A DNA stretch of 64,000 bases from CAVUOA01 sp963742955 (GCA_963742955.1 CAVUOA010000009.1:682001-746000), one strand, 5' to 3'; numbered from the stretch's first letter, positions 9,025 to 17,698 are shown. Notes: a model not told the origin generated them from the letters alone. Translations and numbers: made by a program.

Positions 9025-9687
9025 ATGAAAATAATCACTCTTCTCACAATAGCAGCCCTGTTCACATGTCATCTTCAAACCTCTGCGCAATTGCTTACAG
9101 GGTTCGGAATTAAACAAGGGGTTACATTTTCAAACCAGACTTTTAATTACCCTGACGGTTCAAAAACCAGTACTGATTATGTTCAGGGTTTTAACGTAAG
9201 TATTTTTGCCGAAGGTCTAAAGAACAATCTCTTTAACATTTATGCAGAAACAGGTTATGACCAAAGGGGTTACAGCTTTACAATTGTAAAATATCCCGGT
9301 CTAATTTCACCAGCTGGAGAATACAGGTACAAGACACATTACATTTTCTTAACTCTTGGAGCAAAGCTGAAACACGAGGGGAAATATTTCACCCCATATG
9401 CTTTGCTTCAGCCAAGATTTAACGTTTATCTTGATTATACAGAAATGATTCCAAAAGGAAACGAAGATGAAGTAAACTATGAACTAAGAAGTTTCAGGAA
9501 TTTTGTATTTGATGCAGGAATAGGAGCAGGTGTAGAATTCAACCGTCTGCTTCCGTTTAAAATATTTTTAGAGGGAAATTATTTCCCGGCATTAATGGCT
9601 TCTTACAGCAGGTCATATGTTTATGTGTACGAACATTCTTTTAATATTAAGGTAGGGATGAATTTTATTAAAGAAAATGTTAGATAG
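9025..9687 (+). CDS. Outer-membrane beta-barrel protein (PorT/OMP_b-brl-like)
   Basis: This 220-residue protein begins with a signal peptide (hydrophobic core LLTIAALFTC, cleavage near TSAQ). The rest alternates short strand-like segments rich in Tyr, Phe and Gly (GFGIKQGVTFSNQTF, IYAETGYDQRGYSF, FDAGIGAGVEFN) and ends in a strand, FNIKVGMNFIKENVR. This pattern fits the outer-membrane protein beta-barrel domain common in Bacteroidota relatives. It is the intact member of a tandem pair. The position inside the ergothioneine gene region may be coincidental; no specific function can be assigned. Confidence 0.75.
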   Translation: MKIITLLTIAALFTCHLQTSAQLLTGFGIKQGVTFSNQTFNYPDGSKTSTDYVQGFNVSIFAEGLKNNLFNIYAETGYDQRGYSFTIVKYPGLISPAGEYRYKTHYIFLTLGAKLKHEGKYFTPYALLQPRFNVYLDYTEMIPKGNEDEVNYELRSFRNFVFDAGIGAGVEFNRLLPFKIFLEGNYFPALMASYSRSYVYVYEHSFNIKVGMNFIKENVR

Positions 9688-9690
9688 TGA

Positions 9691-9714
9691 GTTCCCAAGC
9701 TGAAGCTTGGGAAC
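9691..9714. repeat. REP-like palindrome, GTTCCCAAGCT family
   Basis: Arms GTTCCCAAGCT and AGCTTGGGAAC (11 bp, perfect) are separated by GA. The same element flanks the RAYT transposase gene at 37658-37683 and 38283-38308, so this is a solo copy of a RAYT-associated palindrome, about 28 kb away. Confidence 0.8.
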
Positions 9715-9726
9715 GAGGATGATACT

Positions 9727-9840
9727 GAAAAAACACGCTGATTGGATTCCCGCCTGCGCGGGAATGACACTCTCCCTTTGAGTCTTAGTGCCTTCGTGGC
9801 AGAAAAAACACGCTGATTGGTTCCCTGCATTCGCAGGGAT
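9727..9840. repeat. Two copies of a direct repeat, each followed by a palindrome
   Basis: The 19-mer GAAAAAACACGCTGATTGG occurs at 9727-9745 and again at 9802-9820. The first copy abuts the palindrome at 9746-9765 (ATTCCCGC / GCGGGAAT). The second abuts a related hairpin, TTCCCTGCATTCGCAGGGAT (9820-9839). The unit therefore looks like a duplicated repeat-plus-palindrome module between the barrel gene and egtD. Confidence 0.7.
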
Positions 9841-9848
9841 ACAGCGGA

Positions 9849-10868
9849 CTACATCGGCTGGAATAGACAGAGTGAGAAATAATGTTTATCATCTGTCCAG
9901 ATGTTTGAAAGACGCATGTTAGAAAACCACCCGATATCGGAAATCATATCCGTTGTAAATTTATATGAGCTTTCTGTGTAGATATCTTCACCTTTGTTAA
10001 AATGAAAAGTCTCCCCGCTTATTGTCACGTCCTGTTCATCAAGTGAAACAAGATGCATTTCAATCCTGCTGCAGTCATCATTGAAGAATGCTTTGTGCGC
10101 AAACTTTGATAAATCAAAATTTCCGCCGAGCTCATTGTTAATTCGTGTAAGCAGGTTAAGATTGAATGCTGCTGTAATCCCTGCTTTATCGTCATAAGCT
10201 GCATTCAGCACATTAGCATCTTTCCGCATATCAAATCCTATTAAAAGCGAATCGCCCTTATTCATTTTGCTTCTAATATAGCTGACGAATTTTACCGATT
10301 GCAGAAAATCAAAATTCCCGATACTTGAGCCCAGGAAAATTATCAGCTTCGGCTCCATGTAAAGCTCGGAGATAAGTGACAGACCTTTTTCATATTCGGA
10401 TATAAATCCGGAAACTTTGAGACCTTCCTTCTCACTTATTAATTCCTTAGAGCTTGAAACCATGATATCAGATACATCAATCGGCAGATAATGAAGAACT
10501 TTCTTTGCCCGAAGGAGTGAATCGATTAAGATTTTTGTTTTAACCGAGCTTCCGCTGCCAAGCTCAACCAGATGCTTTTTAGTGCAGTTTGCCTTTGTAA
10601 TTTCATCGGCGTATTTTTTTATGATTTCGGTTTCGGTGCGTGTTACATAGTATTCGGGAGTTGAACATATTTGTTCAAAAAGCTCCGAACCTTTGCTGTC
10701 ATAAAAATACTTCGGCAGTAAAAATTTCTTTTTCGAGCTTAACCCAATCTTAACATCATCGGCAAAGTTATCGCCTTTTCCGTTTGAAGAAAGATAATAG
10801 ACTTCAAGTTTTTCGTCTAATGTCTTGAGTGAATAAAGGGCTTTGGTACTTCTGATAAAATCGTTCAC
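9849..10868 (-). CDS. egtD: L-histidine N-alpha-methyltransferase EgtD
   Basis: EgtD trimethylates histidine to hercynine with S-adenosylmethionine, the first step of ergothioneine synthesis. Family landmarks are present: LPKYFYDSKGSELFEQIC and PEYYVTRTE (about 52-79), the SAM-binding ELGSGSSVKT (102-111), LPIDVS, and FLGSSIGNF. The C-terminal half follows the usual EgtD layout (GFDMRKD, YDDKAGITAAFN, HKAFFNDDCSRIEMHL). The length of 339 residues is slightly above the usual 320. The start is GTG at 10868; no in-frame ATG lies upstream. It is transcribed toward egtB. Confidence 0.92.
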   Translation of the reverse strand: MNDFIRSTKALYSLKTLDEKLEVYYLSSNGKGDNFADDVKIGLSSKKKFLLPKYFYDSKGSELFEQICSTPEYYVTRTETEIIKKYADEITKANCTKKHLVELGSGSSVKTKILIDSLLRAKKVLHYLPIDVSDIMVSSSKELISEKEGLKVSGFISEYEKGLSLISELYMEPKLIIFLGSSIGNFDFLQSVKFVSYIRSKMNKGDSLLIGFDMRKDANVLNAAYDDKAGITAAFNLNLLTRINNELGGNFDLSKFAHKAFFNDDCSRIEMHLVSLDEQDVTISGETFHFNKGEDIYTESSYKFTTDMISDIGWFSNMRLSNIWTDDKHYFSLCLFQPM

Positions 10869-10948
10869 AAAACTGAATTTAAGTTATTATTTAACGGGAC
10901 TTTTGAGGAGAATCAGGAATATGTATAAGTAACTAAAAAATACTTATT

Positions 10949-11671
10949 TTAAGTTCCAGATGCAAGTTTGGTAGGTGAAAAAACCTTTATTTCCGAGCCA
11001 AAGGCAAGTGTGATATTGAACGGTTTTTGTCTGTTGAGAAATTCCCACCTGCTGCCGTAGATTTTCCCGTAATCAAAATTCAGGTCATAATTTATTACAG
11101 GGAAGGTCTTCCAATGCGGATGTTCAACCCGGTACATTAGGGTTTCACCTGATTTTGATTTGCCGAATCCCCACTCATGCTCCTTAAAGAAATGTTCAAG
11201 AGATGATTCTGACGGCATATAAGGTTTATTCTCCGCGGTCACCTTAACAGAGTATTTTATGCCGTTAATGTTTATATCATGAATAACTCTTCTTTCATCA
11301 TTCACAGTGATACCGCTTTTCATTTTTATGCTTTTATAATTTTCATTGTAAAGCATTCTTGCAAAGAGCGCAATAAAATATTTAGGAACAAACTCGCGTA
11401 TAAAAACCACTCCCCTCTTTTCATTATTACGAACATAGAACCTAAGATTAATTTCCGGGAAGTTAACATGAAAAGGAATCTTCATTCCTTTAACACGGGT
11501 ATCCAGAAAATCAAAAGCAACAAGGCTGATGAAAACATTTTCATTAATCGTATCAGCACGCAGTCCTTTAGGCATTAATGGCTCCAGCACAGATGGAGTA
11601 ACGCTGTAAGTAATAAGGCAGAGGTTTTCCCATCGCGCGCGGAGAAAAAGATTTTGTATCCCTGCGCTCAT
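10949..11671 (-). CDS. DUF2071 (YqjF-like) family protein
   Basis: This 240-residue protein matches the DUF2071 pattern: WENLCLITYSVTPSVLEPLMPKGL at the start, then SLVAFDFLDTRVKGMKIPFH, NFPEINLRFYV, and a C-terminal HPHWKTFPV segment. The family resembles the acetoacetate decarboxylase fold, but a biochemical role has not been fixed for most members. It has no signal peptide, so it should be cytosolic. It ends 80 bp upstream of egtD on the same strand and might be cotranscribed with it. Confidence 0.82.
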   Translation of the reverse strand: MSAGIQNLFLRARWENLCLITYSVTPSVLEPLMPKGLRADTINENVFISLVAFDFLDTRVKGMKIPFHVNFPEINLRFYVRNNEKRGVVFIREFVPKYFIALFARMLYNENYKSIKMKSGITVNDERRVIHDININGIKYSVKVTAENKPYMPSESSLEHFFKEHEWGFGKSKSGETLMYRVEHPHWKTFPVINYDLNFDYGKIYGSRWEFLNRQKPFNITLAFGSEIKVFSPTKLASGT

Positions 11672-11674
11672 TAT

Positions 11675-12379
11675 CTAAGTTTTAAGGCTTATATTCTTAA
11701 AACGTGTTTTGTGGAAGTTAACAAGTACATTGGTTATCAGAATGGCAATCATAGCGCCAACGACTACATCACTCAGCCAGTGTTGATTATGGTAAATTCT
11801 GCTCACTGCAGTAATTACAGCGGGTATATAATAAAGTACTTTCAAATAAACGTTATCGGTGGTTGAAGCAAGAACAGCCGAAAGGCAAAATGCTACATTT
11901 GCATGACCAGATGAGAAAGAAAGGTGGTCGTTATCAGACCATGTGAATCCGTAAAATGACATGTCCCCATGATTTGTAAACGGCCTCCATCTGCCGAAAA
12001 ATGATTTAAAAATCAAAGTAATCAATCCGGCAAATACAAAACTCTCGCCTGCAAGGAGTCCGGTATCTCTTAATTTATGCTGGTGGAAAAAAATGCCCGT
12101 TAAATAAAATCCAACAAAAGCGTAAAGTGTAGGATTACCGGTTCCGTACCATCTGCCAAATGCAAACACAGAATCCCAAAAGCTGCTCTTAATGCTGATT
12201 ATCAGTTCGTAAACTGCTTCATCAACAAAAAAGGCAGAAAATACAAAAAACAGGTAAATAAGAGATATTTGCCAATTTGAAAATATTTTGCTAAATGCGG
12301 TCTGGTAAACCCATCTTAAATCAAACCATAGCTGTTTGAGGTCTGATATTATTATTTTGCCTTTTTTTACCGGATACAT
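11675..12379 (-). CDS. PAP2-family membrane phosphatase
   Basis: This protein likely dephosphorylates a lipid phosphate such as undecaprenyl pyrophosphate or phosphatidic acid at the inner membrane. The three PAP2 motifs are in order: KSFFGRWRP, SFSSGH and SRIYHNQHWLSD. Several membrane segments surround them. The 234-residue length is typical. Only three bases separate its stop from the start of the DUF2071 gene, so the two are probably one operon. The exact substrate cannot be read from sequence. Confidence 0.9.
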   Translation of the reverse strand: MYPVKKGKIIISDLKQLWFDLRWVYQTAFSKIFSNWQISLIYLFFVFSAFFVDEAVYELIISIKSSFWDSVFAFGRWYGTGNPTLYAFVGFYLTGIFFHQHKLRDTGLLAGESFVFAGLITLIFKSFFGRWRPFTNHGDMSFYGFTWSDNDHLSFSSGHANVAFCLSAVLASTTDNVYLKVLYYIPAVITAVSRIYHNQHWLSDVVVGAMIAILITNVLVNFHKTRFKNISLKT

Positions 12380-12631
12380 TAATACTCAAAGATATAATAT
12401 TAAAATTTTCAAACAAATTGTATATAAAATTTTAAACCACTGATTTTATAATAATACCTAAACTTAAATTATTATTGGAAAGATATATTATTTAAGAAAA
12501 CACATAATAACTAATAAAATTACAGCTCAGAAAAAACTGCAATTTTGAAAGATTTTAGCAAATAATCTAATAATTGAAAAAATCCGATTAAAATCGTTTA
12601 TCAAAAACTGCAATATTTGACGGTATTTAGC

Positions 12632-12655
12632 ATACTACCCTAAATATGGTAGTAT
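12632..12655. promoter_or_regulatory. Inverted repeat ATACTACC-N8-GGTAGTAT (candidate operator)
   Basis: Perfect 8-bp arms flank an 8-bp centre. The core TACC-N8-GGTA (12636-12651) recurs at 14416-14431 and 58229-58244, with a near match at 56194-56209, each upstream of a T9SS-sorted protein gene. It lies about 145 bp upstream of the gene at 12800. Confidence 0.55.
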
Positions 12656-12698
12656 ATCTCGGTAGTATAACCTCTTAATTATAACGTTATTAGGGGGG

Positions 12699-12727
12699 TT
12701 GACAAATTGAACTATTAATCCTAAATT
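12699..12727 (+). promoter_or_regulatory. Candidate sigma-70-like promoter
   Basis: TTGACA at 12699-12704 and TAAATT at 12722-12727 are separated by 17 bp and lie 73 bp upstream of the TTG start. The match is good, but the promoter consensus of this group is uncertain. Confidence 0.35.
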
Positions 12728-12786
12728 AGCGTTAGGGTAGAGAATTAAGAGTATAATTTTTATAATATATAATAGTTAACTAAACT

Positions 12787-12794
12787 AAGGAGGA
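12787..12794 (+). promoter_or_regulatory. Strong Shine-Dalgarno site that fixes a TTG start
   Basis: AAGGAGGA lies 5 bases before the TTG codon at 12800. This supports TTG as the real start of the first DUF2341 protein, because most genes here lack such a site. Confidence 0.75.
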
Positions 12795-12799
12795 TTAAA

Positions 12800-14287
12800 T
12801 TGCGCCTTAAAAACCTTTTTATTGTGTTTTTGCTGTTTTTTGGGGTATCTTTTTTCATTGTATCAACGAGTTATGCTCAATTGCAGAATTGGCGTTTTGA
12901 AATGCCAGTTACAATTAGCAATAACTCACAAACAACATTAAACAATTACCAGACATTAATCATTGTGGATACAAGAACTCTCATAAATGCTGGATTTATG
13001 CAGCCGGATGGCAGAGATATCAGGTTTGCAAGCAGCTGCGGAGGAAGCTTAATAGATTATTGCCTGGAAAGCTATATTAACACAGACAGCACAAGAATCT
13101 GGGTTAAAGTAGCATGGCTGCCGCCAAACTCATCTGAAACAATTTTAATGTATTTTGGGAATCCTTCCGCCTCGCAGGGAAGCACACTGGCATTATTTGA
13201 CGGACCTTATTCTTCGACTAACAATGTGATTGTTACTAACACGGGCAGTGTTTCAAACAGCCAGAGGGGCTTCAGATTCTCTGCAAACAGAGATATTCTA
13301 GTTACCCATTTCGGAAAAAGAACCCCAAACACTACACCGAGATATGTAACATTATTCGATTTCAGCACTCACGGAATAATTGCACAGCTGCAGGTCTCAG
13401 GCGGAACGTCTGGAGCTTACAACTACAGTCAGCTTTCAGAGCCTACATGGCTTAGGAATGGGCATCAGTATGTAATTTCTGTATTTCAGGGTTCTAGCGA
13501 TGATTATTATTTTGGTGTCTCAACACAGATAGGTCAATATTTAACATACGGTGATATGAGATACAGTAATAGCGGAAACCAGAACACATTTCCAATCAAT
13601 TCTGTCAATGGTTTTCATTACGGCACTCCTGACTTCCTGTACTATACCCGTCAGATACCTGTAAGCCCTGAACCTGCATCTTGGGAAGGTTCAGTTGCTG
13701 ATACCAACACACCTGCTCCCCCTGCGAATTTGAACGCTACTGCAGGGAACCAGACAGCTTTGTTAAGATGGAATAAAAATACTGAAATAGATGTTGATAA
13801 ATATTTCATCTACAAAAATGCTTCCAACAATAAACTGGGAGCAATGCTGATAGACAGTACCAACAATCCGGATACAAGCTATACAGTTACGGGGCTCACA
13901 CCGGGCTCTACTTATTATTTCTGGGTAAGAGCAGTTGACAGATTCTGTGACAGAAGAATTAGTGATTTCAGTAATGTTGCAGTAATGGCACCGCTGGGTG
14001 TTCAGGGTCAGGAGCAACTACCGAAAGTATTTGCACTTTATCAGAATTATCCTAACCCGTTTAATCCTGTAACCGAAATAAAATATGATATCCCGAACGA
14101 GTCACAGGTGAAGCTGATAGTATTTGATATGATTGGAAGACAGGTGGCAGTACTTGTTAATGAAATCCAGAAGCCGGGAAAATATTCCGCAAAATGGGGT
14201 TCCGAAAATCTGCCAAGCGGGGTTTATATTTATAAATTAACGGCAGGCAGTTTTGAAAAAACTATGAAGATGGTTCTGCTTAAATAA
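12800..14287 (+). CDS. Secreted DUF2341 / fibronectin-III protein with T9SS type A sorting domain
   Basis: This 495-residue surface or secreted protein has a signal peptide (residues 1-27, ending SYAQ). A DUF2341 domain follows (about 28-130: WRFEMPVTISNN, MQPDGRDIRF, TRIWVKVAWLPPNSS, MYFGNPSA). Next is a DUF4082-like beta region (about 140-290) and a fibronectin type III domain (about 305-395: PANLNATAGNQTALLRW, SYTVTGLTPGSTYYFWVRA). It ends in a type A sorting domain (LYQNYPNPFNPVTEIKYDIP, SGVYIYKLTAG, KTMKMVLLK). The domain would be recognised by the type IX system at the outer membrane. A paralogue follows at 14537. The ligand is unknown; DUF2341 proteins are often carbohydrate-associated. 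Confidence 0.88.
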   Translation: MRLKNLFIVFLLFFGVSFFIVSTSYAQLQNWRFEMPVTISNNSQTTLNNYQTLIIVDTRTLINAGFMQPDGRDIRFASSCGGSLIDYCLESYINTDSTRIWVKVAWLPPNSSETILMYFGNPSASQGSTLALFDGPYSSTNNVIVTNTGSVSNSQRGFRFSANRDILVTHFGKRTPNTTPRYVTLFDFSTHGIIAQLQVSGGTSGAYNYSQLSEPTWLRNGHQYVISVFQGSSDDYYFGVSTQIGQYLTYGDMRYSNSGNQNTFPINSVNGFHYGTPDFLYYTRQIPVSPEPASWEGSVADTNTPAPPANLNATAGNQTALLRWNKNTEIDVDKYFIYKNASNNKLGAMLIDSTNNPDTSYTVTGLTPGSTYYFWVRAVDRFCDRRISDFSNVAVMAPLGVQGQEQLPKVFALYQNYPNPFNPVTEIKYDIPNESQVKLIVFDMIGRQVAVLVNEIQKPGKYSAKWGSENLPSGVYIYKLTAGSFEKTMKMVLLK

Positions 14288-14296
14288 ACATTTAAT

Positions 14297-14332
14297 AAAA
14301 AACCCGGTTCAAATGAATCGGGTTTTTTATTT
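14297..14332 (+). terminator. Rho-independent terminator
   Basis: Stem AACCCGGTTC / GAATCGGGTT (one G-T pair) with a 4-nt AAAT loop is followed by a T-run. It closes the first DUF2341 gene and separates it from the second copy. Confidence 0.82.
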
Positions 14333-14415
14333 TCAAAGTACAGATACTATGTTTTTATCTGAGATGTAAAACTAATTCAATTTTTAAAGAAATAATATCA
14401 ATACCTTACAAAATA

Positions 14416-14431
14416 TACCGTATTTATGGTA
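14416..14431. promoter_or_regulatory. Candidate operator TACC-N8-GGTA
   Basis: TACCGTATTTATGGTA lies 106 bp upstream of the second DUF2341 gene, in the context AATATACC...GGTAGT. It shares TATGGTAGT with the element at 12636, and the context AATATACCG with sites upstream of the genes at 48779 and 56100. Confidence 0.5.
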
Positions 14432-14536
14432 GTTTATTTTGGGTATGCATACTTTAAATTAACTTATTATTCAGCTAATACAGGATGGTTTTTTGAGTTA
14501 AAATCTTAACAAAATTATTAGGGAAGGCGGTAGAAA

Positions 14537-16030
14537 ATGCATCTTAATAATTTTTATATTTTCTCTAAAATTATAGTTTCATTACTTCTTCTCTCATTTT
14601 CCGGTTCCTTAAGTTTTGCCCAATTAGGAAACTGGAAATACGAGCTTCCAATTACAATAACCAACAATTCCGGCGGCTTACTTGCCAATTACCAGCTGTT
14701 AATGAGATTAAACACCAAGAACTTAATTAACGCAGGTTATATGCAGCCCGATGGGAGGGATATTCGTTTCTCATCAAATTGCGGTTCAGGATTAATTGAA
14801 TACTGCATTGAAAATTATATTAACACCGATTCAACTAAAATATGGATTAGAATAGCTTCAATGCCTCCGAATGTTTCTGCTGTTATTTATTTTTATATGG
14901 GAAATCCTTCTGCTCCTCCGGCGAGTACGATGTCTTTGTTTGAGGGACCTTATTCTTCTACCAACCGTGTTATAGTAAATAATTATAATACTAACTCAAA
15001 CACCCAAAGAGGATTTCGTTTTTCACCGGTCAAAGACGTACTTGTTACTCAATTCGGGAAAAGAGTACCTAACACAACATCGAGGTATGTAACTCTGTTT
15101 GATTTTAACAGTCACAATATTATTGCACAGATTCTGGTAACCGGCGGAACATCCGGCGAGTACAATTATTCAAATCTGGAAAATCCAATTTGGCTTGAGG
15201 GTGGAAAGAAATATGTGCTTGAGGTTTTCCAGGCACAGGGTGATAATTATTATTTCGGTGTTTCATCGCAAATAGGTCCGTATCTGACATACTACGATAT
15301 GAGATACGCTAACAACTGTAATCAGAATACTTTTCCGAACCACACTTATTCTAATTTTCATTACGGTGTACCTGACTTCACCTATTATGTCCGTCAGACT
15401 CCTGTTAACCCCGAGCCGGGTTACAGCACCGGGCTAACTGCCGATACAAACACACCTGCTCAGCCCACAGGTTTATTTGCCGTTGCCGGAGATCAACAGG
15501 CATTTCTTAAGTGGAGAGTAAACGGTGAATTCGATATGGACAGATATCTTGTTTTTCAAAATACGATTAATGACCCCTATTCAGCTATTCAAATAGGAAC
15601 AACAAATCATCCTGATACAATGTTTACTGCAACAGGACTCGGATACGGAACACCGTATTATTTCTGGGTAAAGGCTGAGGACAGATTTTGTTCGCCGAAA
15701 ATCAGCGGCTTCAGCAACGTTGCAATAATAGAACCTCTTAATACGGGTAAACAGGAACAAATACCGAAAGATTTCGCATTGTATCAAAATTATCCGAATC
15801 CTTTCAACCCAGTTACGGAAATTAAATATGATATACCCAAAGAATCATTTGTAAAGCTTGTGATTTATGATTTGCTTGGCAGACAGGCTGCAGTACTTGT
15901 AAATGAAACTAAGAAACCGGGGGTATATAATTTTCTATGGGGTTCGGAAAACATACCGAGCGGAATATACATTTATAAGCTCACCGCAGGTAATTATGAA
16001 AAGACAATGAAAATGGTTTTGTTGAAGTAA
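14537..16030 (+). CDS. Secreted DUF2341 / fibronectin-III protein with T9SS sorting domain (tandem paralogue)
   Basis: At 497 residues this matches the preceding gene over its full length. It has a signal peptide (SLLLLSFSGSLSFAQ), a DUF2341 domain (WKYELPITITNN, MQPDGRDIRF), the same middle region (NTQRGFRFSPVKDVLVTQFG, VPDFTYYVRQ), a fibronectin type III domain, and a type A sorting domain (LYQNYPNPFNPVTEIKYDIP, YEKTMKMVLLK). The sorting domain is nearly identical between copies while the middle domains differ more, as expected after tandem duplication with diversification. It has its own upstream motif (14416), ATG start and terminator, so it is an independent transcription unit. Confidence 0.88.
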   Translation: MHLNNFYIFSKIIVSLLLLSFSGSLSFAQLGNWKYELPITITNNSGGLLANYQLLMRLNTKNLINAGYMQPDGRDIRFSSNCGSGLIEYCIENYINTDSTKIWIRIASMPPNVSAVIYFYMGNPSAPPASTMSLFEGPYSSTNRVIVNNYNTNSNTQRGFRFSPVKDVLVTQFGKRVPNTTSRYVTLFDFNSHNIIAQILVTGGTSGEYNYSNLENPIWLEGGKKYVLEVFQAQGDNYYFGVSSQIGPYLTYYDMRYANNCNQNTFPNHTYSNFHYGVPDFTYYVRQTPVNPEPGYSTGLTADTNTPAQPTGLFAVAGDQQAFLKWRVNGEFDMDRYLVFQNTINDPYSAIQIGTTNHPDTMFTATGLGYGTPYYFWVKAEDRFCSPKISGFSNVAIIEPLNTGKQEQIPKDFALYQNYPNPFNPVTEIKYDIPKESFVKLVIYDLLGRQAAVLVNETKKPGVYNFLWGSENIPSGIYIYKLTAGNYEKTMKMVLLK

Positions 16031-16042
16031 TATTTAACTATA

Positions 16043-16070
16043 GCCGAGCCCTTTAAGGGCTCGTTTTTTT
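16043..16070 (+). terminator. Rho-independent terminator
   Basis: Stem CGAGCCCTT / AAGGGCTCG (16045-16063, one-base loop) followed by seven T residues closes the second DUF2341 gene. Confidence 0.85.
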
Positions 16071-16081
16071 GTTGTTTTCGG

Positions 16082-16101
16082 ATTCCCGCTTTCGCGGGTA
16101 T
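16082..16101. repeat. Palindromic repeat ATTCCCGCTTTCGCGGGTAT
   Basis: Member of the ATTCCCGC palindrome family (see 959-978), with one mismatched arm position. It sits between convergent genes. Confidence 0.65.
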
Positions 16102-16112
16102 GATAATGTATG

Positions 16113-17666
16113 TTACATCAATCCAGCCAAGGGCAGAGTTATTCTTAATCCCAGCCAGATTATAATACCTGCCGCTAAGTTCAGCAGCATACCTGTTTTT
16201 ATCATTTTAGTAATAGGAACCATACCGGAGCCGTAAACAATTGCGTTAGGCGGAGTAGAAACCGGAAGCATAAATGCGCAGCTAGCCCCGAGCGCCGCGC
16301 CTATTGCGGGAGGAATAGGATTAATATTAGCAGCAAGACACAAAGATATTATAACGGGCACAACCATATTAGCACTGGCAGTATTTGATGTTGTTTCGCT
16401 GACAAGCATGCTGATGTAAATTGCTGCTAATGTAATCCCCCACACAGAAGCAGCTCCGCTGAAATCCAGTAATCCCCGCCCTATTGCTTCTGCAAGCTTT
16501 GTTTCAAACATCAGATTACCAAGTGTTAATCCTCCTCCGAAAAGCAGCAGCGTACCCCAATCGATTCCTGCTGCCTGACGCCAGGTAATAGTAAACTCTC
16601 TATTTTTCCAGCTTACAGGCAGAATAAACAGTAAAACTGAGCCTATTACTGCAGCGACTCCTTCAGGAACCAATGCATTAAATGATTTATATAACGGGGA
16701 ACTTGTGCCGATAAACAAGGCGAAGAAACCAGGTATGACCCATAATAATACCGTTATTATAAATGCAATAAGCGCGTTTTTTTGTCCCCTTGTCCATTTT
16801 CCCAGCATTTTTTTCTCATTACTGACATATTCCCTGCTGCCTTCTATTTTTGACATCTCGGGCTTATGGGTAAAATACATAATTACAAAAAGAAAAATAA
16901 ACATAACAACCAGTATGGGGACAGCAACAATCATCCATTGGAAAAACGGAATATTTATATTAAGGAATTTTTGAATCATTGCAATCCCTATAATATTCGG
17001 CGGCGTGCCAACCGGTGTACCAATTCCACCAACGGATGAGGCATAAGCCGCCATAAGCATCATGCCCGTTCCGAAGCGAAGACGTTCCGGAGTAACTTTC
17101 TCTCCCGTCTTTTTAGCAATCATATCAGCCAGAGCGTATACAATGCCAATCCCGATGGGAAGCATCATAGCAGTTGTAGCAGTATTGCTTATCCACATCG
17201 AAAGAACTGCCGAGACAGCGCCGAACGCAAATAATATTTTTATTGAGCTGTTCCCAACCAACTTTAATGACATTATTCCGAACGCAATCCGTTTATCCAA
17301 TCCGTGAACCGACATTGATTTTGCAAGAATAAAACTACCCAAAAAAAGAAAAATAATCGGGTCGGCAAACGGTTTGAAGACTGTTTTGGCATCGGCAACT
17401 CCAAATACAACACATAGCGCTGCGCCTAATACAGCAGATACAGGAATCGGAACAGGCTCGGTAATCCACCAAACAACAATCCAGCCTATGATAACTGTAA
17501 GCATGTGAGCATTCGGACTTAGGGATGGCATCGGGATAAAATAGAGAATGATTGCTGTAACAGGGCCTAAGAACAAGCCAATCGTTTTACGGATTGTCTC
17601 GAAGCGTTCTTCAGCTGCAGATAAAACTTCCTGAGGTTGAGTAGAATCTGAGTTATTATTGCTCAT
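16113..17666 (-). CDS. SLC13/DASS-family sodium:anion symporter
   Basis: This 517-residue polytopic inner-membrane protein probably imports dicarboxylates, citrate or a related anion with sodium. Diagnostic features are the duplicated Ser-Asn-Thr motifs (ISNTATTAMMLP and TSNTASANMVVP), the hairpin GTPVGTPPN, and the C-terminal LPVSTPPNAIVYGSG. About 12 hydrophobic segments are visible after a short charged N-terminus. The substrate cannot be decided from the motifs. It stands alone, with a NUDIX gene 32 bp upstream on the same strand. Confidence 0.92.
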   Translation of the reverse strand: MSNNNSDSTQPQEVLSAAEERFETIRKTIGLFLGPVTAIILYFIPMPSLSPNAHMLTVIIGWIVVWWITEPVPIPVSAVLGAALCVVFGVADAKTVFKPFADPIIFLFLGSFILAKSMSVHGLDKRIAFGIMSLKLVGNSSIKILFAFGAVSAVLSMWISNTATTAMMLPIGIGIVYALADMIAKKTGEKVTPERLRFGTGMMLMAAYASSVGGIGTPVGTPPNIIGIAMIQKFLNINIPFFQWMIVAVPILVVMFIFLFVIMYFTHKPEMSKIEGSREYVSNEKKMLGKWTRGQKNALIAFIITVLLWVIPGFFALFIGTSSPLYKSFNALVPEGVAAVIGSVLLFILPVSWKNREFTITWRQAAGIDWGTLLLFGGGLTLGNLMFETKLAEAIGRGLLDFSGAASVWGITLAAIYISMLVSETTSNTASANMVVPVIISLCLAANINPIPPAIGAALGASCAFMLPVSTPPNAIVYGSGMVPITKMIKTGMLLNLAAGIIIWLGLRITLPLAGLM

Positions 17667-17698
17667 TTTAGAGTTGTAACTTCGAACTTTCGAAGTCC

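Larger units (their letters stand above)
12380..12799. promoter_or_regulatory. 420-bp AT-rich intergenic regulatory region
   Basis: No gene is visible here. It separates the divergent PAP2 gene and the first DUF2341/T9SS gene. It holds a palindrome at 12632-12655, a candidate promoter at 12699-12727 and a strong Shine-Dalgarno site at 12787-12794. Further GGTA/TACC half-sites lie beside the palindrome (GGTATT near 12622, GGTAGTATAACC near 12661). Confidence 0.55.

Noticed and set aside
9691..9840. CRISPR-like array between the barrel gene and egtD
   Set aside because: There are only two direct-repeat copies with palindromes, no regular spacers, and no cas genes in the window.
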